A stretch of DNA of 64,000 nt from CAVOGJ01 sp963700865 (GCA_963700865.1 CAVOZC010000018.1:1612001-1676000), one strand, 5' to 3'. Numbered from the stretch's first letter, positions 9,173 to 18,590 are shown. Made by a program: numbers and translations. Notes: generated by a model not told the origin, from the letters alone.

Positions 9173-9179
9173 ACATAAC
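9173..9179 (+). other. attC 2, R'' box (split by IS91-like copy B)
   Basis: ACATAAC inside GCAACATAAC, complementary to the start of cassette 2. The other half of the site starts at 11685. Confidence 0.8.
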
Positions 9180-9429
9180 AATTGAGAATTTGACTTCGCG
9201 ATTTGGCGAGTGAAGGCTGGGGCGGGGTTAAGTTTCCATTTGAGCGGGCTGTTGCAGCGGTTCCGAGGGGAGCCGAAGGTCAAATTCATTGTTCAAGGAG
9301 CCCGGTGGACGCTAGAGACTTGCCCAGTTTTCTTCGTTTTCTGCACCAGCGCAGCGTTACTAGACGGGGCGACCGTTTTTTTCTCGCCAGTTGAGTGGCT
9401 GAGAGACTTGTTGCTGCAGAGTGGTGGTG

Positions 9430-10564
9430 TCATCCCGAATCGAGATACGGGAGCGGGTGGTTGTAGAGCACGTTGCCGCTGCCATCGGTGATCGCCACCA
9501 ACTGCATCTCGCCGCCGCATTCCCGGCAACGCATTGACGGTCGACCTTTTCGCTGGCCGGTCGCTTGGCCATCAGGAAGCCATCCGAGATAGAACCAGAC
9601 CAACATACGAACCCAGTCGATCGACAGCTTGCTGTTTGGGCTGGCGAAGCCGTAGTAACGCAACCGCTGAAAGTTGCTCGGCAACGTGTGCTGCAAGAAG
9701 CCGCGCACGAATTCGTGGCCCGGACCGTCGTGACAACGAGTTCTTCGTCCTCGAGGGGGTGGAACGATACGGGACGCTCGATGTCGTCCACCGCCACGAT
9801 GCGGTTGTTGCTGATCGCCACGCGGTAGACGTACGGGGCGAGATACTTCAGAGTCGCTCGGCCGTCCCCGACCGGTTCCACGTCGACCGACCCAGTGTTG
9901 CGTCCAGACGTCGGGCGCGACGGCGTCGATTTCCTCAGCAAGCCCGCCTCACGCATCGCAATCGCGAAACTTGGCCCGGTAGACCGTCGACGCTGCTTTC
10001 TCGGGCAGCAGGAAGTTTTCCGGGCCGGCCAGCCAACGAGATCCGTCCTGGCTGACACCCGCCGCCAGGAACCACGAAGTGCACGTGCGGATGATAGACC
10101 GTGAAGTCTCGCCCCCAGGTGTGCAGTGCTCCGAAGAAGCCCAACCGGTCGGTGCCGATAAACCGCGATCCCGACGCCAGCTCGGCGAATCGTTTCACTG
10201 CCGGCGTCGAAGATCGCCCGATAGCCGACGCGCTGGTTGGCGCGCACGATCTTTCGCAGTGCCTGGGGCACCGTGAACGTGACGAGGAAGTAAGGCACGG
10301 GCAACAACGCGGCCGTCTCGCTTCGCCAGCCAGAGCTGCGTCTTGTCCGACTGACAGTTGGGGCAATGACGATTTCCGCAGCTCCGGCCCACCCAATGCA
10401 TGCGTGGGCAGGAACGGCAGGCATAGTGCAAGAATCCCAACTCACCGGTCCGACAACGCGTGATGAGGGCCAGCACACGCTTGTGCTCGCTCGGCATTCG
10501 CTCGCCGTACAGGCGAAGGTAACGGTCCGCCATGTTGCCGCAGTGCGTCGGCGACGGTCGGCAT
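9430..10564 (-). pseudogene. IS91-family transposase, multiple frameshifts (copy B)
   Basis: Fragments in different frames give MPSEHKRVLALITRCRTGEL, GNRHCPNCQSDKTQLW, HPHVHFVVPGGG, KYLAPYVYRVAISNNRI and a C-terminus ending NHPLPYLDSG. Order and spacing match the intact copy C transposase. Several one-base shifts make it non-functional as read. Confidence 0.7.
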
Positions 10565-10569
10565 GCGTT

Positions 10570-11562
10570 CTACTTGGGCTTGCGGCGGCCAGAGTCGCGG
10601 CGGTCACCCTTCGGATTCGCCTCACGCGTCTGCGGGAACGCTTGGAAGAGGTCGCCCGGTTGGGCGATTTCGTCCAACTTTGCGCGTCCATCCTCGTTTT
10701 CGTCGTCGGTCAGGTGCAGATAGACGAGTGTCGTCTGCAAACTGCTGTGGCCGAGAAACTTCTGAATCCAGCGCAACGAGACACCGGCTTCGAAAAGATG
10801 CGTGGCGATGCTGTGGCGCAACGTGTGGATCGAGATCTTCTTTTTGAATTGCAGTTTGCTCGACGACGCGTTTCATGCAGCCTTGCACGGTCGTGGCATC
10901 CATGGGCCGCGAGGTGGTGGAGGCGGCTTCTTGTTTCGCCCGATCGCCGGGAAGAGCAGCGTGGGGTTGCGATGGGTCGACCAGTAGTCGCGCAGAATCG
11001 CCAGCGTGCTCTTGGGCAACGGCAGGTAGCGATCTTTGGCGCCCTTGCCGCGATGCACGTGGACCATCATACGTTGGGAGTCGACATCGCCGACTTGGAG
11101 ATTGAGCCCTTCCTCCAGCCGCAGGCCGAGGGAATAGACGGTCCAGAAGTACGCCGCGTTACGATGCTGCTTGATGGCCCCGATCAGTCGATGCACTTCC
11201 TCGATGGTCAGCACCGAAGGGAGCGTTTTCTGCTTGGGGCGACGCAGCTTCTTGAGGACATCCCAATCGCGCGGTTCGGTGTAGGTATAGAAGAACTTGA
11301 TGCCGCTGTAGGCGACGCTCAGCGAACCAGGTGCAAAGTTGCAATCGTTGATCAGATAGAGCAAATAGTCTCCGACCTGCCGCTCGGAGAGCGTATCGGG
11401 CGAGGCCTGATAGTAACAGCCAGCTTACGGACTTCGCGGAGGTATCCATCGTGTGTCCGCTGGGCCATCCCCCGCAGTTGCAGATCGCGGCTCATTCGCT
11501 CCCGCAGGGAACGAGCTGCCGTGATCATCGGACGCCGCAGCACGCAAATTCTCGTCGGACAT
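10570..11562 (-). pseudogene. IS91-associated tyrosine recombinase, frameshifted (copy B)
   Basis: Three overlapping frames together rebuild the 313-residue recombinase seen in copies A and C: MSDENLRAAASDDHGSS at the start, YSLGLRLEEGLNLQVGDVDS in the middle, and RHSIATHLFEAGVSLRWIQ with FLGHSSLQTTLVYLHL at the end. At least three indels separate the pieces. Confidence 0.7.
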
Positions 11563-11684
11563 TGGGAATCTCCTTGTTGAGTGAGAGAACGTGAAACTCA
11601 ACAAGCAGTGCAGCCGAAACTCAGAGAATGGCAATCACCAATCCAAAAACGGTAGAATAAATCCGCCGCGCAGCGGCTCACTTG

Positions 11685-11788
11685 AACAACCGATTGCACC
11701 GGAGCGTGCTTGCGCCGCGAATCTCAGTTCGATTACTGTCTCGTGGTGTTACAATTCTTGGACGCCCGGTGAATCTAGAACGTTCGTT
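11685..11788 (+). other. attC 2, distal part with R'
   Basis: AAC, L'' GATTGCACCGGAGCG, a centre, L' CGCCCGGTGAATC and GTTCGTT at 11782. Confidence 0.7.
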
Positions 11789-11798
11789 GGCTAACAAC

Positions 11799-12272
11799 AT
11801 GCTGACCAAAGAACAGCAATCCGTCGCAATTGCCGGTCCGTGCTTTGCCCTCCGATTCTTAGTTGAATCAAAGAATCGACACAATGCACGGGCTCAGATG
11901 GCTGGGTTCTCTGATGCCGCGATTTTCCATCGATGGATGAGCCTTGCCTGGACCTTGCGAGAACCGGAGGCGATCGCGCTTTTAACACCAAAACAACTAA
12001 CATTGCTCGAAGAGTTCAACGCGATCTATGAATCGATACCGTGGGTTCCAATTGAAACCCATCCATTCATTAGTGACACTTCTGACGGGGAACTTGATAG
12101 ACTCACACCGATTGCGGTCGAATTGCTAAAATCGTTAGAAGTTCGGCGGTCGCACAAGAATCAGAAGCGGCGATGGTTGTCGTCCCTGTGGACGTGGTTG
12201 CAGCATCGCCCAAATCGGACAATGCCAACGAACAATCCGATGGACCGAAGCGGTGGATCGGCCGCTTCCTGA
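11799..12272 (+). CDS. Cassette 3: hypothetical protein
   Basis: The 157-residue protein starts MLTKEQQSVAIAGPCFALRF and is mainly helical and soluble, with no signal peptide. The reading frame runs through the R'' box and ends inside the attC, so the last 15 residues are specified by the recombination site. Cassette start TTCGTTGG pairs with R'' CCAACGAAC. No family recognised. Confidence 0.55.
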   Translation: MLTKEQQSVAIAGPCFALRFLVESKNRHNARAQMAGFSDAAIFHRWMSLAWTLREPEAIALLTPKQLTLLEEFNAIYESIPWVPIETHPFISDTSDGELDRLTPIAVELLKSLEVRRSHKNQKRRWLSSLWTWLQHRPNRTMPTNNPMDRSGGSAAS

Positions 12273-12316
12273 TGGTAACATTTTTGGCCACCGCTCGGTC
12301 ATCGGTGGCGTTCTGT
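12226..12316 (+). other. attC 3
   Basis: R'' CAACGAAC, L'' TCCGATGGACCGAAGCGG, R' GTTCTGT at 12310. Confidence 0.8.
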
Positions 12317-12557
12317 CTGAAAAGTGCGCGGTGGTTGCATGGATGGGCGTGTTTTCAATTGATGGATCGTTGGTTGCACAGTGCTTGCGGCGGCAATGAA
12401 CCACTCGCGCGTGAGTGTGTCGCGGATCGTCGGCTGCGGAGATTTGGCATTGCTTCGAATTGGAATGCGCGGCGAATTTCGTAGTCCAATTCTTCGTTCT
12501 ATTGGTCTGTTCCTTCGGCAAAGATGAATCGCCGCAGCATTTGCGCGGTCTGAGTCT

Positions 12558-12624
12558 CTCACGGAGTCACGGAGCACACGGAGGGAGTTGTCGATTTTCT
12601 CCGTGTGCCCCGTGACTCCGTGAG
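12558..12624. terminator. Large hairpin in repeated cassette (copy a)
   Basis: Arms of 26 nt at 12558-12583 and 12599-12624 (CTCACGGAGTCACGGAG... against ...CGTGACTCCGTGAG) pair with a single G-T wobble around a 15-nt loop. No long U-tract follows, so it could be a bidirectional barrier, an RNA structure or simply the CACGGAG repeat family. Confidence 0.5.
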
Positions 12625-12654
12625 ATCAAATGCAGACGTGTTGGCCGCAAACAC

Positions 12655-12684
12655 TTGGTGCACGGCACCCCGAGTCAGTATAAT
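12655..12684 (+). promoter_or_regulatory. Candidate outward promoter in repeated cassette (copy a)
   Basis: TTGGTG at 12655 and TATAAT at 12679 with 18-bp spacing, directed at cassette 5, whose ATG is 150 bp downstream. Copy c has the same TATAAT; copies b, d, e and f have TATGAT. Confidence 0.45.
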
Positions 12685-12731
12685 GACTGGTTGAAGCGAG
12701 CCCCGAGGTCATCGTGTTTGCCGCTTCAAAA

Positions 12732-12825
12732 CAGACAGAACAACGAAATGCACGGGAGCAACGGGTCGCGCGTTTCGGTACTTGTTGACTCCAACTCCGT
12801 TGCCCCGTGATTTCAAACGTTCGTC
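12732..12825 (+). other. attC 4
   Basis: R'' CAGACAGAAC pairs with the cassette start; L'' AATGCACGGGAGCAACGG; R' GTTCGTC at 12819. Confidence 0.8.
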
Positions 12826-12834
12826 GGCTAGAGT

Positions 12835-13533
12835 ATGACTCTCTTCGCAATCGTGCTTAACATCGCGCTCGTGATCGCGGTTGTTGTCACCGTACTCTCC
12901 GCGATCGGTCTGTTCGTGCATTGGAAGACACCCAAACGGCGCGGGCACGCGATGCGTCTTGTGTTCGCCATCGCGGCAGTTCCTTGCATATACGGAGTCC
13001 ATTTCGCGCATCTCTTTTTGATCGTGCTTCCAGACATTGGCCGCCAACAGAGAGCTGAATACAACGCCCGGCGCACCGAGCAACTTGCCGCAACCACTCA
13101 CATACACATCGGCGACATAGCTCCACCATTCTCGCTCACGACAGTAGATGGTGAAGAGTTCTTGCTACCGGACCACGGCAAAGTAATCCTGATCAACTTC
13201 TTCGCTACATGGTGCGGCCCATGTCAGTTGGAACTTCCGCACATCGAGCAAATCTGGGCGCAACACAAAGATGATGAAGACTTTCGGTTATTGGTCATTG
13301 GCCGTGAAGAAACTCCGGATACGGCCCAGCAGTACCGCAGCGAAAACGGATTCTCGTTTCCCATTGCTGCTGATCCCAATCGAGAAGTTTACTCACTATT
13401 TGCAGACGAACTGATTCCGCGTACGCTTGTGGTGTCGCCCGACGGACGAGTGGTATACTCCAAAGCGGGCTTCGACGAGAATGATCTTGACGAGTTGCAT
13501 AGCGTAGTTCAGCAACAACTTTCAACTCACTGA
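12835..13533 (+). CDS. Cassette 5: TlpA-like thiol-disulfide oxidoreductase, membrane-anchored
   Basis: The 232-residue protein has two N-terminal hydrophobic helices (LVIAVVVTVLSAIGLFV and LVFAIAAVPCIYGVHFAHLF), then a thioredoxin fold from about residue 95 with IGDIAPPFSLTTVDG and the redox motif FFATWCGPCQLELP (Cys-Gly-Pro-Cys). A cis-Pro segment (LIPRTLVV) and a C-terminal helix complete the domain. This is the TlpA/ResA family, reducing or oxidising disulfides outside the membrane. Complete length. The start is 15 bp into the cassette. Confidence 0.85.
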   Translation: MTLFAIVLNIALVIAVVVTVLSAIGLFVHWKTPKRRGHAMRLVFAIAAVPCIYGVHFAHLFLIVLPDIGRQQRAEYNARRTEQLAATTHIHIGDIAPPFSLTTVDGEEFLLPDHGKVILINFFATWCGPCQLELPHIEQIWAQHKDDEDFRLLVIGREETPDTAQQYRSENGFSFPIAADPNREVYSLFADELIPRTLVVSPDGRVVYSKAGFDENDLDELHSVVQQQLSTH

Positions 13534-13552
13534 AACGAAACATCCCCGTTTG

Positions 13553-13646
13553 GCCGACGAACCATCGCATGCACGGGAGCGGCGGTGGCCAGTCGGTTTT
13601 GAAATCAACGTCAACTCCCGCCGCCCCGTGATGCGGGTCGTTATGC
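13553..13646 (+). other. attC 5
   Basis: R'' GCCGACGAAC, L'' GCATGCACGGGAGCGGCGG, R' GTTATGC at 13640. Confidence 0.8.
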
Positions 13647-13677
13647 GACTCCACTTACTCGCGAAAGGAAAATATTG

Positions 13678-14391
13678 ATGACGCTCATCACACGTTGGCA
13701 GACGATATTCATGATTCTCCTCGGTCTCACCGTGACGAACGTGTCTGCACAAACAAACAAGGTATCCGCCTTCGACGTCCTACGCATTCAAGCATCCGGA
13801 ACGTTTCCAGACTGGCCGATTGATGGCCTGTACATTGTGGAATCGACTGGGCACGTGTCATTGGGGGCGCCTTACGGCCGGGTTCAACTACGCAATTGCC
13901 CGTTGGAGGCCGTCGAGAGCTTAATCGAACTGCATCTTCGGCGGTATTTACAGGACCCATCGGTTCAGGCTTCTGTTGAGGGTCCCGTAAAGAAATGGAC
14001 GGCTCCAATTGCATCTCAACATCCGTTTCGCATTCAGCCTGGATATATACTGGCAGTCCAATTGATGGGGGGATTGCCGGACCAACCACGTGAGTGGAAG
14101 GCCAAAGTCGACGAAAACGGACGCATTGCCTTGGGGCCAATCTACGGTCGCGTCGCCGTGAGCGGACTAACACTCGACGAGGCCGAAGTCGCGGTTACGA
14201 ATCATCTGTCAAATGTACTCCATTCTCCGGAGGTATCGGTGACCCATGGTGGGTGGCTTTTGGAGGACGACAACGACCAACTTGTTTCTCGACTTGAGCG
14301 GTTGGAAGGTGAGGTTCAACAGCTGAAGGCAGCTATGTCCGAATTACAGTCTGGTTCCTCATCTGCCGAAAATGACAACCCCGAAAACTAG
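13678..14391 (+). CDS. Cassette 6: secreted Wza/SLBB-like polysaccharide export domain protein
   Basis: A 237-residue protein with signal peptide (TIFMILLGLTVTNVSAQ). Two similar halves of about 80 residues each read like polysaccharide-export domains: WPIDGLYIVESTGHVSLGAP with YGRVQLRNCPLEAVESLIEL, and FRIQPGYILAVQLMGGLP with YGRVAVSGLTLDEAEVAVTN. The C-terminus is a short coiled coil. Export proteins of this family line outer-membrane capsule channels; this short soluble version may be an adaptor. GAAAGGA precedes the ATG. Confidence 0.7.
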   Translation: MTLITRWQTIFMILLGLTVTNVSAQTNKVSAFDVLRIQASGTFPDWPIDGLYIVESTGHVSLGAPYGRVQLRNCPLEAVESLIELHLRRYLQDPSVQASVEGPVKKWTAPIASQHPFRIQPGYILAVQLMGGLPDQPREWKAKVDENGRIALGPIYGRVAVSGLTLDEAEVAVTNHLSNVLHSPEVSVTHGGWLLEDDNDQLVSRLERLEGEVQQLKAAMSELQSGSSSAENDNPEN

Positions 14392-14397
14392 CGTGCC

Positions 14398-14486
14398 GTC
14401 GCATAACCACGCGATGCACGCGAGCGGGAACAAGCCTGTCGAAAATGGCGAGTCAACTCCCCGCCGCGTGATCGCAAGCGTTCTGT
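14398..14486 (+). other. attC 6
   Basis: R'' GTCGCATAAC, L'' GCGATGCACGCGAGCGGG, R' GTTCTGT at 14480. Confidence 0.8.
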
Positions 14487-14501
14487 GCCTGAAGCGATTG
14501 C

Positions 14502-15125
14502 ATGAATGACTCACCCCGTGAGATGCTCGATTGCGGCGTGGCGATTCTCGCACCGGCACTCGAACCACACGGATTCGTGTACGCGTTCGGCCGCGAAGGA
14601 ACATCGTCGGGTGGGACGTTTGCGTCCGGTACTTTTGCTCGTGGCGAGCGGCACCTGTCGTTGCATCACCGATGGGAACTTGGGATTGTCACCTTTGGAA
14701 TTAACCAACTGACGGTTCCGCACGACGAATATGTCTCGTTTCTCGGTGTTGCAGATCGAAGCAAGCTTTTTTGGACGCCACTGACATCGGGATTGGACCG
14801 ATATCGAGCCCTTCGGTTCGACATTGAAACGTTGTGCGACGATTTCACAACTGGTGACGCGTCATTGCTCATCGCTGCTGCAGAGAATTATGCGAATCGA
14901 ATGATACAACGAGGCGTACATCTCAACGCGGAGGCAGTGGGCGATCTTCAAAAACGCACACGTGCCCGTGACGCGTTCAAAAACGAACGATTCGCGGACG
15001 TAATTGAACTGATCAACTCCGTAGCCTATCCTGAGCTACTCACCGGCAGCGAAACGCGGATGCTGGAAATCGCGCGTTCTCGCAGCACCGGCACAGAACA
15101 ACGGGATGAACGCGAGCCGGATTAG
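14502..15125 (+). CDS. Cassette 7: hypothetical protein
   Basis: The 207-residue soluble protein starts MNDSPREMLDCGVAILAPAL. It has a beta-rich first half with a Gly/Ser loop (EGTSSGGTFASGTFARGERH) and a helical second half. Its last ten codons lie in the attC (TEQRDEREPD). No family recognised; the Gly-rich hairpin resembles small nuclease or immunity folds, but that is a guess. Confidence 0.55.
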   Translation: MNDSPREMLDCGVAILAPALEPHGFVYAFGREGTSSGGTFASGTFARGERHLSLHHRWELGIVTFGINQLTVPHDEYVSFLGVADRSKLFWTPLTSGLDRYRALRFDIETLCDDFTTGDASLLIAAAENYANRMIQRGVHLNAEAVGDLQKRTRARDAFKNERFADVIELINSVAYPELLTGSETRMLEIARSRSTGTEQRDEREPD

Positions 15126-15188
15126 GCCGGGCTGGCTCGCTTCGCTCGGCAGCGTTTACTCCCGGCCGCGTTATCCCAACCGTTATGT
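15090..15188 (+). other. attC 7
   Basis: R'' GGCACAGAAC, L'' GGGATGAACGCGAGCCGG, R' GTTATGT at 15182. Confidence 0.8.
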
Positions 15189-15200
15189 GCCTTCCCCATC

Positions 15201-16016
15201 ATGAATTCCACCGCGTCTGACATTCACACTCAGATTCAACGTCAGCTGACCCAACTTGAACGCGATCATGGCGTCTCCGTCCTCTACGCGTGTGAATCGG
15301 GCAGCCGTGCTTGGGGCTTCGAGTCGACGGACAGCGACTTCGACGTTCGATTCATTTACGTCAGACCATCGGATTGGTACGTGTCCATTGATCTGGAGAC
15401 TCGCCGCGACGTTATCGAATTGCCCATCGACGATGAACTCGACATTAACGGTTGGGACGCTCGCAAGGCACTGCAACTATTTCGCAAAACCAACCCGCCG
15501 CTCATCGAATGGCTGTTTTCACCAATCGTCTATCGAGAAAACGGCTGGCTTGCTAACCGGATGCGGCAGCTCGCGCCCGAAATCTATAATTTCACGTCTG
15601 CACGTTATCACTACTACCACATGGCTGCTCGCAATTTTCGCGAATATTTGCGCGGGGAAACAGTCATTCGCAAGAAATACTTGTACGTTTTACGACCGTT
15701 GCTGGCAGTCAACTGGATCGAAAATGGTCTAGGAATCGTACCTACGGAATTCGACCGTCTCGTCTCAGAAACGGTTTCGGACATCACACTAAACGCCGAG
15801 ATCACTGAATTACTTCAATTGAAACGATCGGGCCACGAACTGGATCGTGGTGCACCGTTTCCCGCAATTCAAAAATACGTTGAATCGGAATTGGATCGTC
15901 ATGCAAACGAACCAAAGATTCACTCCAAACCTAAAGCCAATCTTGATACATTAAACTTAATGTTTCGTGATGTCTTGCGTGAATTCGGGCCGAACTCGCA
16001 ACACGACGGCACATAA
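15201..16016 (+). CDS. Cassette 8: RlaP-like nucleotidyltransferase (polymerase beta superfamily)
   Basis: The 271-residue protein has the nucleotidyltransferase signature YACESGSRAWGFESTDSDFD: Gly-Ser, then Asp-x-Asp as metal ligands, with a further Asp in FDVRFIYVR. NWIENGLGIVPTEFDRLV and the preceding RKKYLYVLRPLLAV match the helical C-terminal part of the family annotated as RNA-repair associated (RlaP). The length is normal. The stop codon TAA is provided by the R'' box ACATAAC, and the IS91-like copy C starts two bases later. Substrate unknown. Confidence 0.8.
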   Translation: MNSTASDIHTQIQRQLTQLERDHGVSVLYACESGSRAWGFESTDSDFDVRFIYVRPSDWYVSIDLETRRDVIELPIDDELDINGWDARKALQLFRKTNPPLIEWLFSPIVYRENGWLANRMRQLAPEIYNFTSARYHYYHMAARNFREYLRGETVIRKKYLYVLRPLLAVNWIENGLGIVPTEFDRLVSETVSDITLNAEITELLQLKRSGHELDRGAPFPAIQKYVESELDRHANEPKIHSKPKANLDTLNLMFRDVLREFGPNSQHDGT

Positions 16017-16017
16017 C
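16008..16017 (+). other. attC 8, R'' box (split by IS91-like copy C)
   Basis: GGCACATAAC, complementary to the cassette 8 start GTTATGTGCC. The distal half of the site is at 18470-18551. Confidence 0.8.
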
Positions 16018-16271
16018 AATTGAGAATTTGACTTCGCGATTTGGCGAGTGAAGGCTGGGGCGGGGTTGAGTTTCCATTTGAGCGGGCTGTTGCGGCGGGG
16101 CCGAGGGGAGCCGAAGCTCAAATTCTTGGTTCAAGGAGCCCGGTGGAAGCTTGAGACGCGCCCAGTTTTCTTCGTTTTCTGCACCCAAGCGCAGCGTTAA
16201 GAGACGGGGCGAACGTTTTTCTCTCTCGCCACTTGAGTGGTTGAGAGACTCGTTGCTGCAGAGTGGTGGTG

Positions 16272-17405
16272 TCATCCCGAATCGAGATACGCCACCGAGT
16301 GTTCCCAGAGTACGTTGCCACTGCCATCGGTGATCGCCACCAACGACATCTGGCCGCCGCAATGCTGGCAACGCATTGGCGGTCGGACGACTTCTTCGCT
16401 GGCCGGTGGTTTGGCCAGCAGGAAGAAGCTGACATAGAACCAGACGAGCATCCGCACCCAGCCCATCGTCAGCCGACTGTTTGGGCTCAAGAAGCCGTAG
16501 TAGCGAATACGCTGAAAGTTACTCGGCAGCGTATGCTGCAAAAAGCCGCGAACGAATTCCTGTCCCGTCACCGTTCGAGACAACGACCTCTTCGTCCTCG
16601 AGGGGGTATAACGAAACTGGACTTCGGTGTCGCTCACCGCCTCGATGCGGTTGTTGCTGATCGCCACTCGGTAGACATACGGAGCCAGATACTTGAGCGC
16701 CGCACGGCCGTCGCCGACCGGCTGCACATCGACCGTCCACTTGCCGTACCACGCCTTACGATCCGCCAAGATAAAGTCTTCTTCCAAGCCTGCCTCGCGC
16801 ATCGCGTCACGGAACTTGCCGGAAAAGACGTTTGATGCCGCTTTCTCTGGCAGCAGAAAGTTTGCGGGGCAGGCTTGCCAACTGCTTCCGTCCGGGGAAA
16901 CGCCTCCGCCTGGCACCACGAAATGGACGTGCGGGTTGTAGGTCGTCAAGTCGCGACCCCAGGTATGCAGGACTCCAAAGAAGCCCATGCGATCGGTCCC
17001 CACAAAGCGCTTGCCCGACGCCAGCTCGACCAACGTTTGGCTTCCCGCATCGAAAAGCGCCTTGTAGCCAACGCGCTGATGAGCGCGGATCACCATCCGC
17101 AGCGCCTGTGGCACGGTGAAGGTGACCAGAAAGTAGGGGACCGGCAGCAGCTCGGCCAGCCTGGCCGCCAGCCAACGCTGCGACTTGTCGGACTGGCAGT
17201 TCGGGCAGTGTCGGTTTCCGCAGCTCCGGCCAACCCAATGCGTATGGGGACAAGCATGGCATTGGTAGTGCAAGTGCCCCAGTTCGCCGGTGCGGCAACG
17301 CATGATCAGCGCCAGCACCCGTTTCTGCTGGCTCGGCATCGCGTTACCGAATTTCCGCAAGTAGGCCGGGCCGTGCTGCCGAAGTGCCTCGGCAACCGTG
17401 GGCAT
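16272..17405 (-). CDS. IS91-family HUH transposase (copy C)
   Basis: The 377-residue protein has an N-terminal zinc-binding region with Cys pairs (RCRTGELGHLHYQCHAC, then GNRHCPNCQSDKSQ), the HUH motif in YNPHVHFVVPGGG, and KYLAPYVYRVAISNNRI holding the candidate catalytic Tyr residues. A C-terminal zinc-like motif (MRCQHCGGQMSLVAI) follows. IS91-family enzymes move by single-strand nicking and rolling-circle-like transfer. The ATG at 17405 follows the recombinase stop directly, as in copy A; an ATG at 17420 would overlap the recombinase. Confidence 0.9.
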   Translation of the reverse strand: MPTVAEALRQHGPAYLRKFGNAMPSQQKRVLALIMRCRTGELGHLHYQCHACPHTHWVGRSCGNRHCPNCQSDKSQRWLAARLAELLPVPYFLVTFTVPQALRMVIRAHQRVGYKALFDAGSQTLVELASGKRFVGTDRMGFFGVLHTWGRDLTTYNPHVHFVVPGGGVSPDGSSWQACPANFLLPEKAASNVFSGKFRDAMREAGLEEDFILADRKAWYGKWTVDVQPVGDGRAALKYLAPYVYRVAISNNRIEAVSDTEVQFRYTPSRTKRSLSRTVTGQEFVRGFLQHTLPSNFQRIRYYGFLSPNSRLTMGWVRMLVWFYVSFFLLAKPPASEEVVRPPMRCQHCGGQMSLVAITDGSGNVLWEHSVAYLDSG

Positions 17406-17407
17406 GG

Positions 17408-18349
17408 CTACTTTGGGCACCGTCTGGAAAAAAGATCACCAGGCTCCGCGAGCTGGTTGAGGGTAGCTCGACCTTCTTCTTCCTTCGGTTCGGTCAGGTG
17501 CAGATAAACCAGGGTTGTCTGCAGATTCTTGTGTCCCAGAAACTTCTGAATCCACCGTAGCGACACGCCCGCTTCGAACAGATGCGTCGAGATACTATGC
17601 CGTAGGGTGTGGATCGAGACACGTTTTTCCAAGCGAAGTTGTGCCACGACCCGTTTCATGCAGCCTTGCACGGTGGTGGGGTCCATGGGCTTGGTGGTTG
17701 TGGCGGCCTGGTGCTTTCCCCGACCGACTTGCGGAAACAAGAGTTTTGGATTGCGATGGGTGCCCCAGTAGTCTCGCAGCAACCGCAGTGTCGCTGCGGG
17801 GAGTGGGAGAAATCGATCTTTGGCTCCCTTACCGCGATGGACGTGAATCAACATCCGCTGGGCATCGATATCCCCGACTTGCAGGTTGAGTCCTTCTTGC
17901 ATCCGCAGTCCGAGGGAGTAGACGGTCCAGAAGTAGACGGCGTTGCGAGTCTCCTTGACGGCAGAGATGAGGCGATGGACTTCATCGATGGAGAGCACAT
18001 CGGGCAGCGTTTTCTGCTTGGGAATGCGGAGTTTGGTGAGGACTTGCCACTCCCGCGGTTCGGTAAAGGTGTAGAAGAACTTGATGCCGCTGTAGGCGAC
18101 CCGCAGCGAACCGGGGGCGAACTCGCAATCATTGATCAGGTGGAGCAGATAATCAGCGACTTGTTGTTCGGTCAACTGATCGGGGGAGACGTGGTAGTAG
18201 GCAGCCAGCTTGCGGACTTCGCGAAGGTAGCCATCATGGGTCCGTTGGGCCATGCCACGCAGATGGAGGTCGGCGCTCATTCGCTCCCGCAGGGTACGAG
18301 CCTTGCCGTGATCATCGGACGCCGCAGCAACCACATTCTTGTCGGACAT
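17408..18349 (-). CDS. IS91-associated tyrosine recombinase (copy C)
   Basis: 313 residues, the same length as in copy A. Catalytic residues are visible in YSLGLRMQEGLNLQVGDIDA (Arg), GKGAKDRFLPLP (Lys), HTLRHSISTHLFEAG (His and Arg) and FLGHKNLQTTLVYLHL (His and Tyr). The ATG at 18349 is preceded by AAGGAG. It lies immediately upstream of the transposase, so they are probably co-transcribed. Confidence 0.9.
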   Translation of the reverse strand: MSDKNVVAAASDDHGKARTLRERMSADLHLRGMAQRTHDGYLREVRKLAAYYHVSPDQLTEQQVADYLLHLINDCEFAPGSLRVAYSGIKFFYTFTEPREWQVLTKLRIPKQKTLPDVLSIDEVHRLISAVKETRNAVYFWTVYSLGLRMQEGLNLQVGDIDAQRMLIHVHRGKGAKDRFLPLPAATLRLLRDYWGTHRNPKLLFPQVGRGKHQAATTTKPMDPTTVQGCMKRVVAQLRLEKRVSIHTLRHSISTHLFEAGVSLRWIQKFLGHKNLQTTLVYLHLTEPKEEEGRATLNQLAEPGDLFSRRCPK

Positions 18350-18469
18350 TGAGAATCTCCTTGTTGAGGAAAAGAAACGAAACTCAACAAGTAGAGATGT
18401 CAACCAGCGGAGATTGGCAAACGCCTCCAAAACACGGTACGATATATCCGCCGCGCAGCGGCTCACTTG

Positions 18470-18551
18470 AACAAAGCGATGCAGCGGAGCGGGAAAGCGC
18501 GTGTCGAAAATGGTCAATTAACTCCCCGCCCGCTGATCGCCGACGTTCTGG
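18470..18551 (+). other. attC 8, distal part with R'
   Basis: AAC, L'' GCGATGCAGCGGAGCGGG, R' GTTCTGG at 18545. Confidence 0.75.
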
Positions 18552-18590
18552 CCCTGAGTTCATCGAAACTGGATTCGACGTCAAACACTA

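Larger units (their letters stand above)
9180..11684 (-). mobile_element. IS91-like element, copy B (decayed)
   Basis: About 2,505 bp with the same terminal sequences and the same insertion point (right after ACATAAC) as copy A. Both genes are broken by several frameshifts. Its sequence is more divergent and more GC-rich in the coding part than copies A and C, which suggests an older or separate insertion rather than a recent duplication. Confidence 0.8.
12311..12819 (+). repeat. Cassette 4: repeated non-coding cassette, copy a
   Basis: A 509-bp cassette starting TTCTGTCTGAAAAGTGCGCG, with near-identical copies at 24376, 31838, 33213, 33720 and 36667 and a chimera at 29767. Small indels between copies change every reading frame, so no protein is conserved. 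A 43-codon frame starting MNHSRVSVS overlaps an upstream stop, but its substitutions are not synonymous-biased. It carries a strong hairpin at 12558-12624 and a promoter-like pair at 12655-12684 pointing to the next cassette. Inferred to act as a mobile transcription terminator/promoter unit. Confidence 0.75.
16018..18469 (-). mobile_element. IS91-like element, copy C (both genes intact)
   Basis: About 2,452 bp with the same ends as copies A and B, inserted directly after ACATAAC of an attC R'' box. It encodes an intact recombinase and an intact transposase in close succession and is the only copy that looks autonomous. AAC is present at both junctions. Confidence 0.9.

Noticed and set aside
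9360..10691. A 443-codon minus-strand frame inside IS91-like copy B.
   Set aside because: It is out of frame with the recognisable transposase pieces for much of its length and is Arg/Ser-rich; an alternative-frame artefact.
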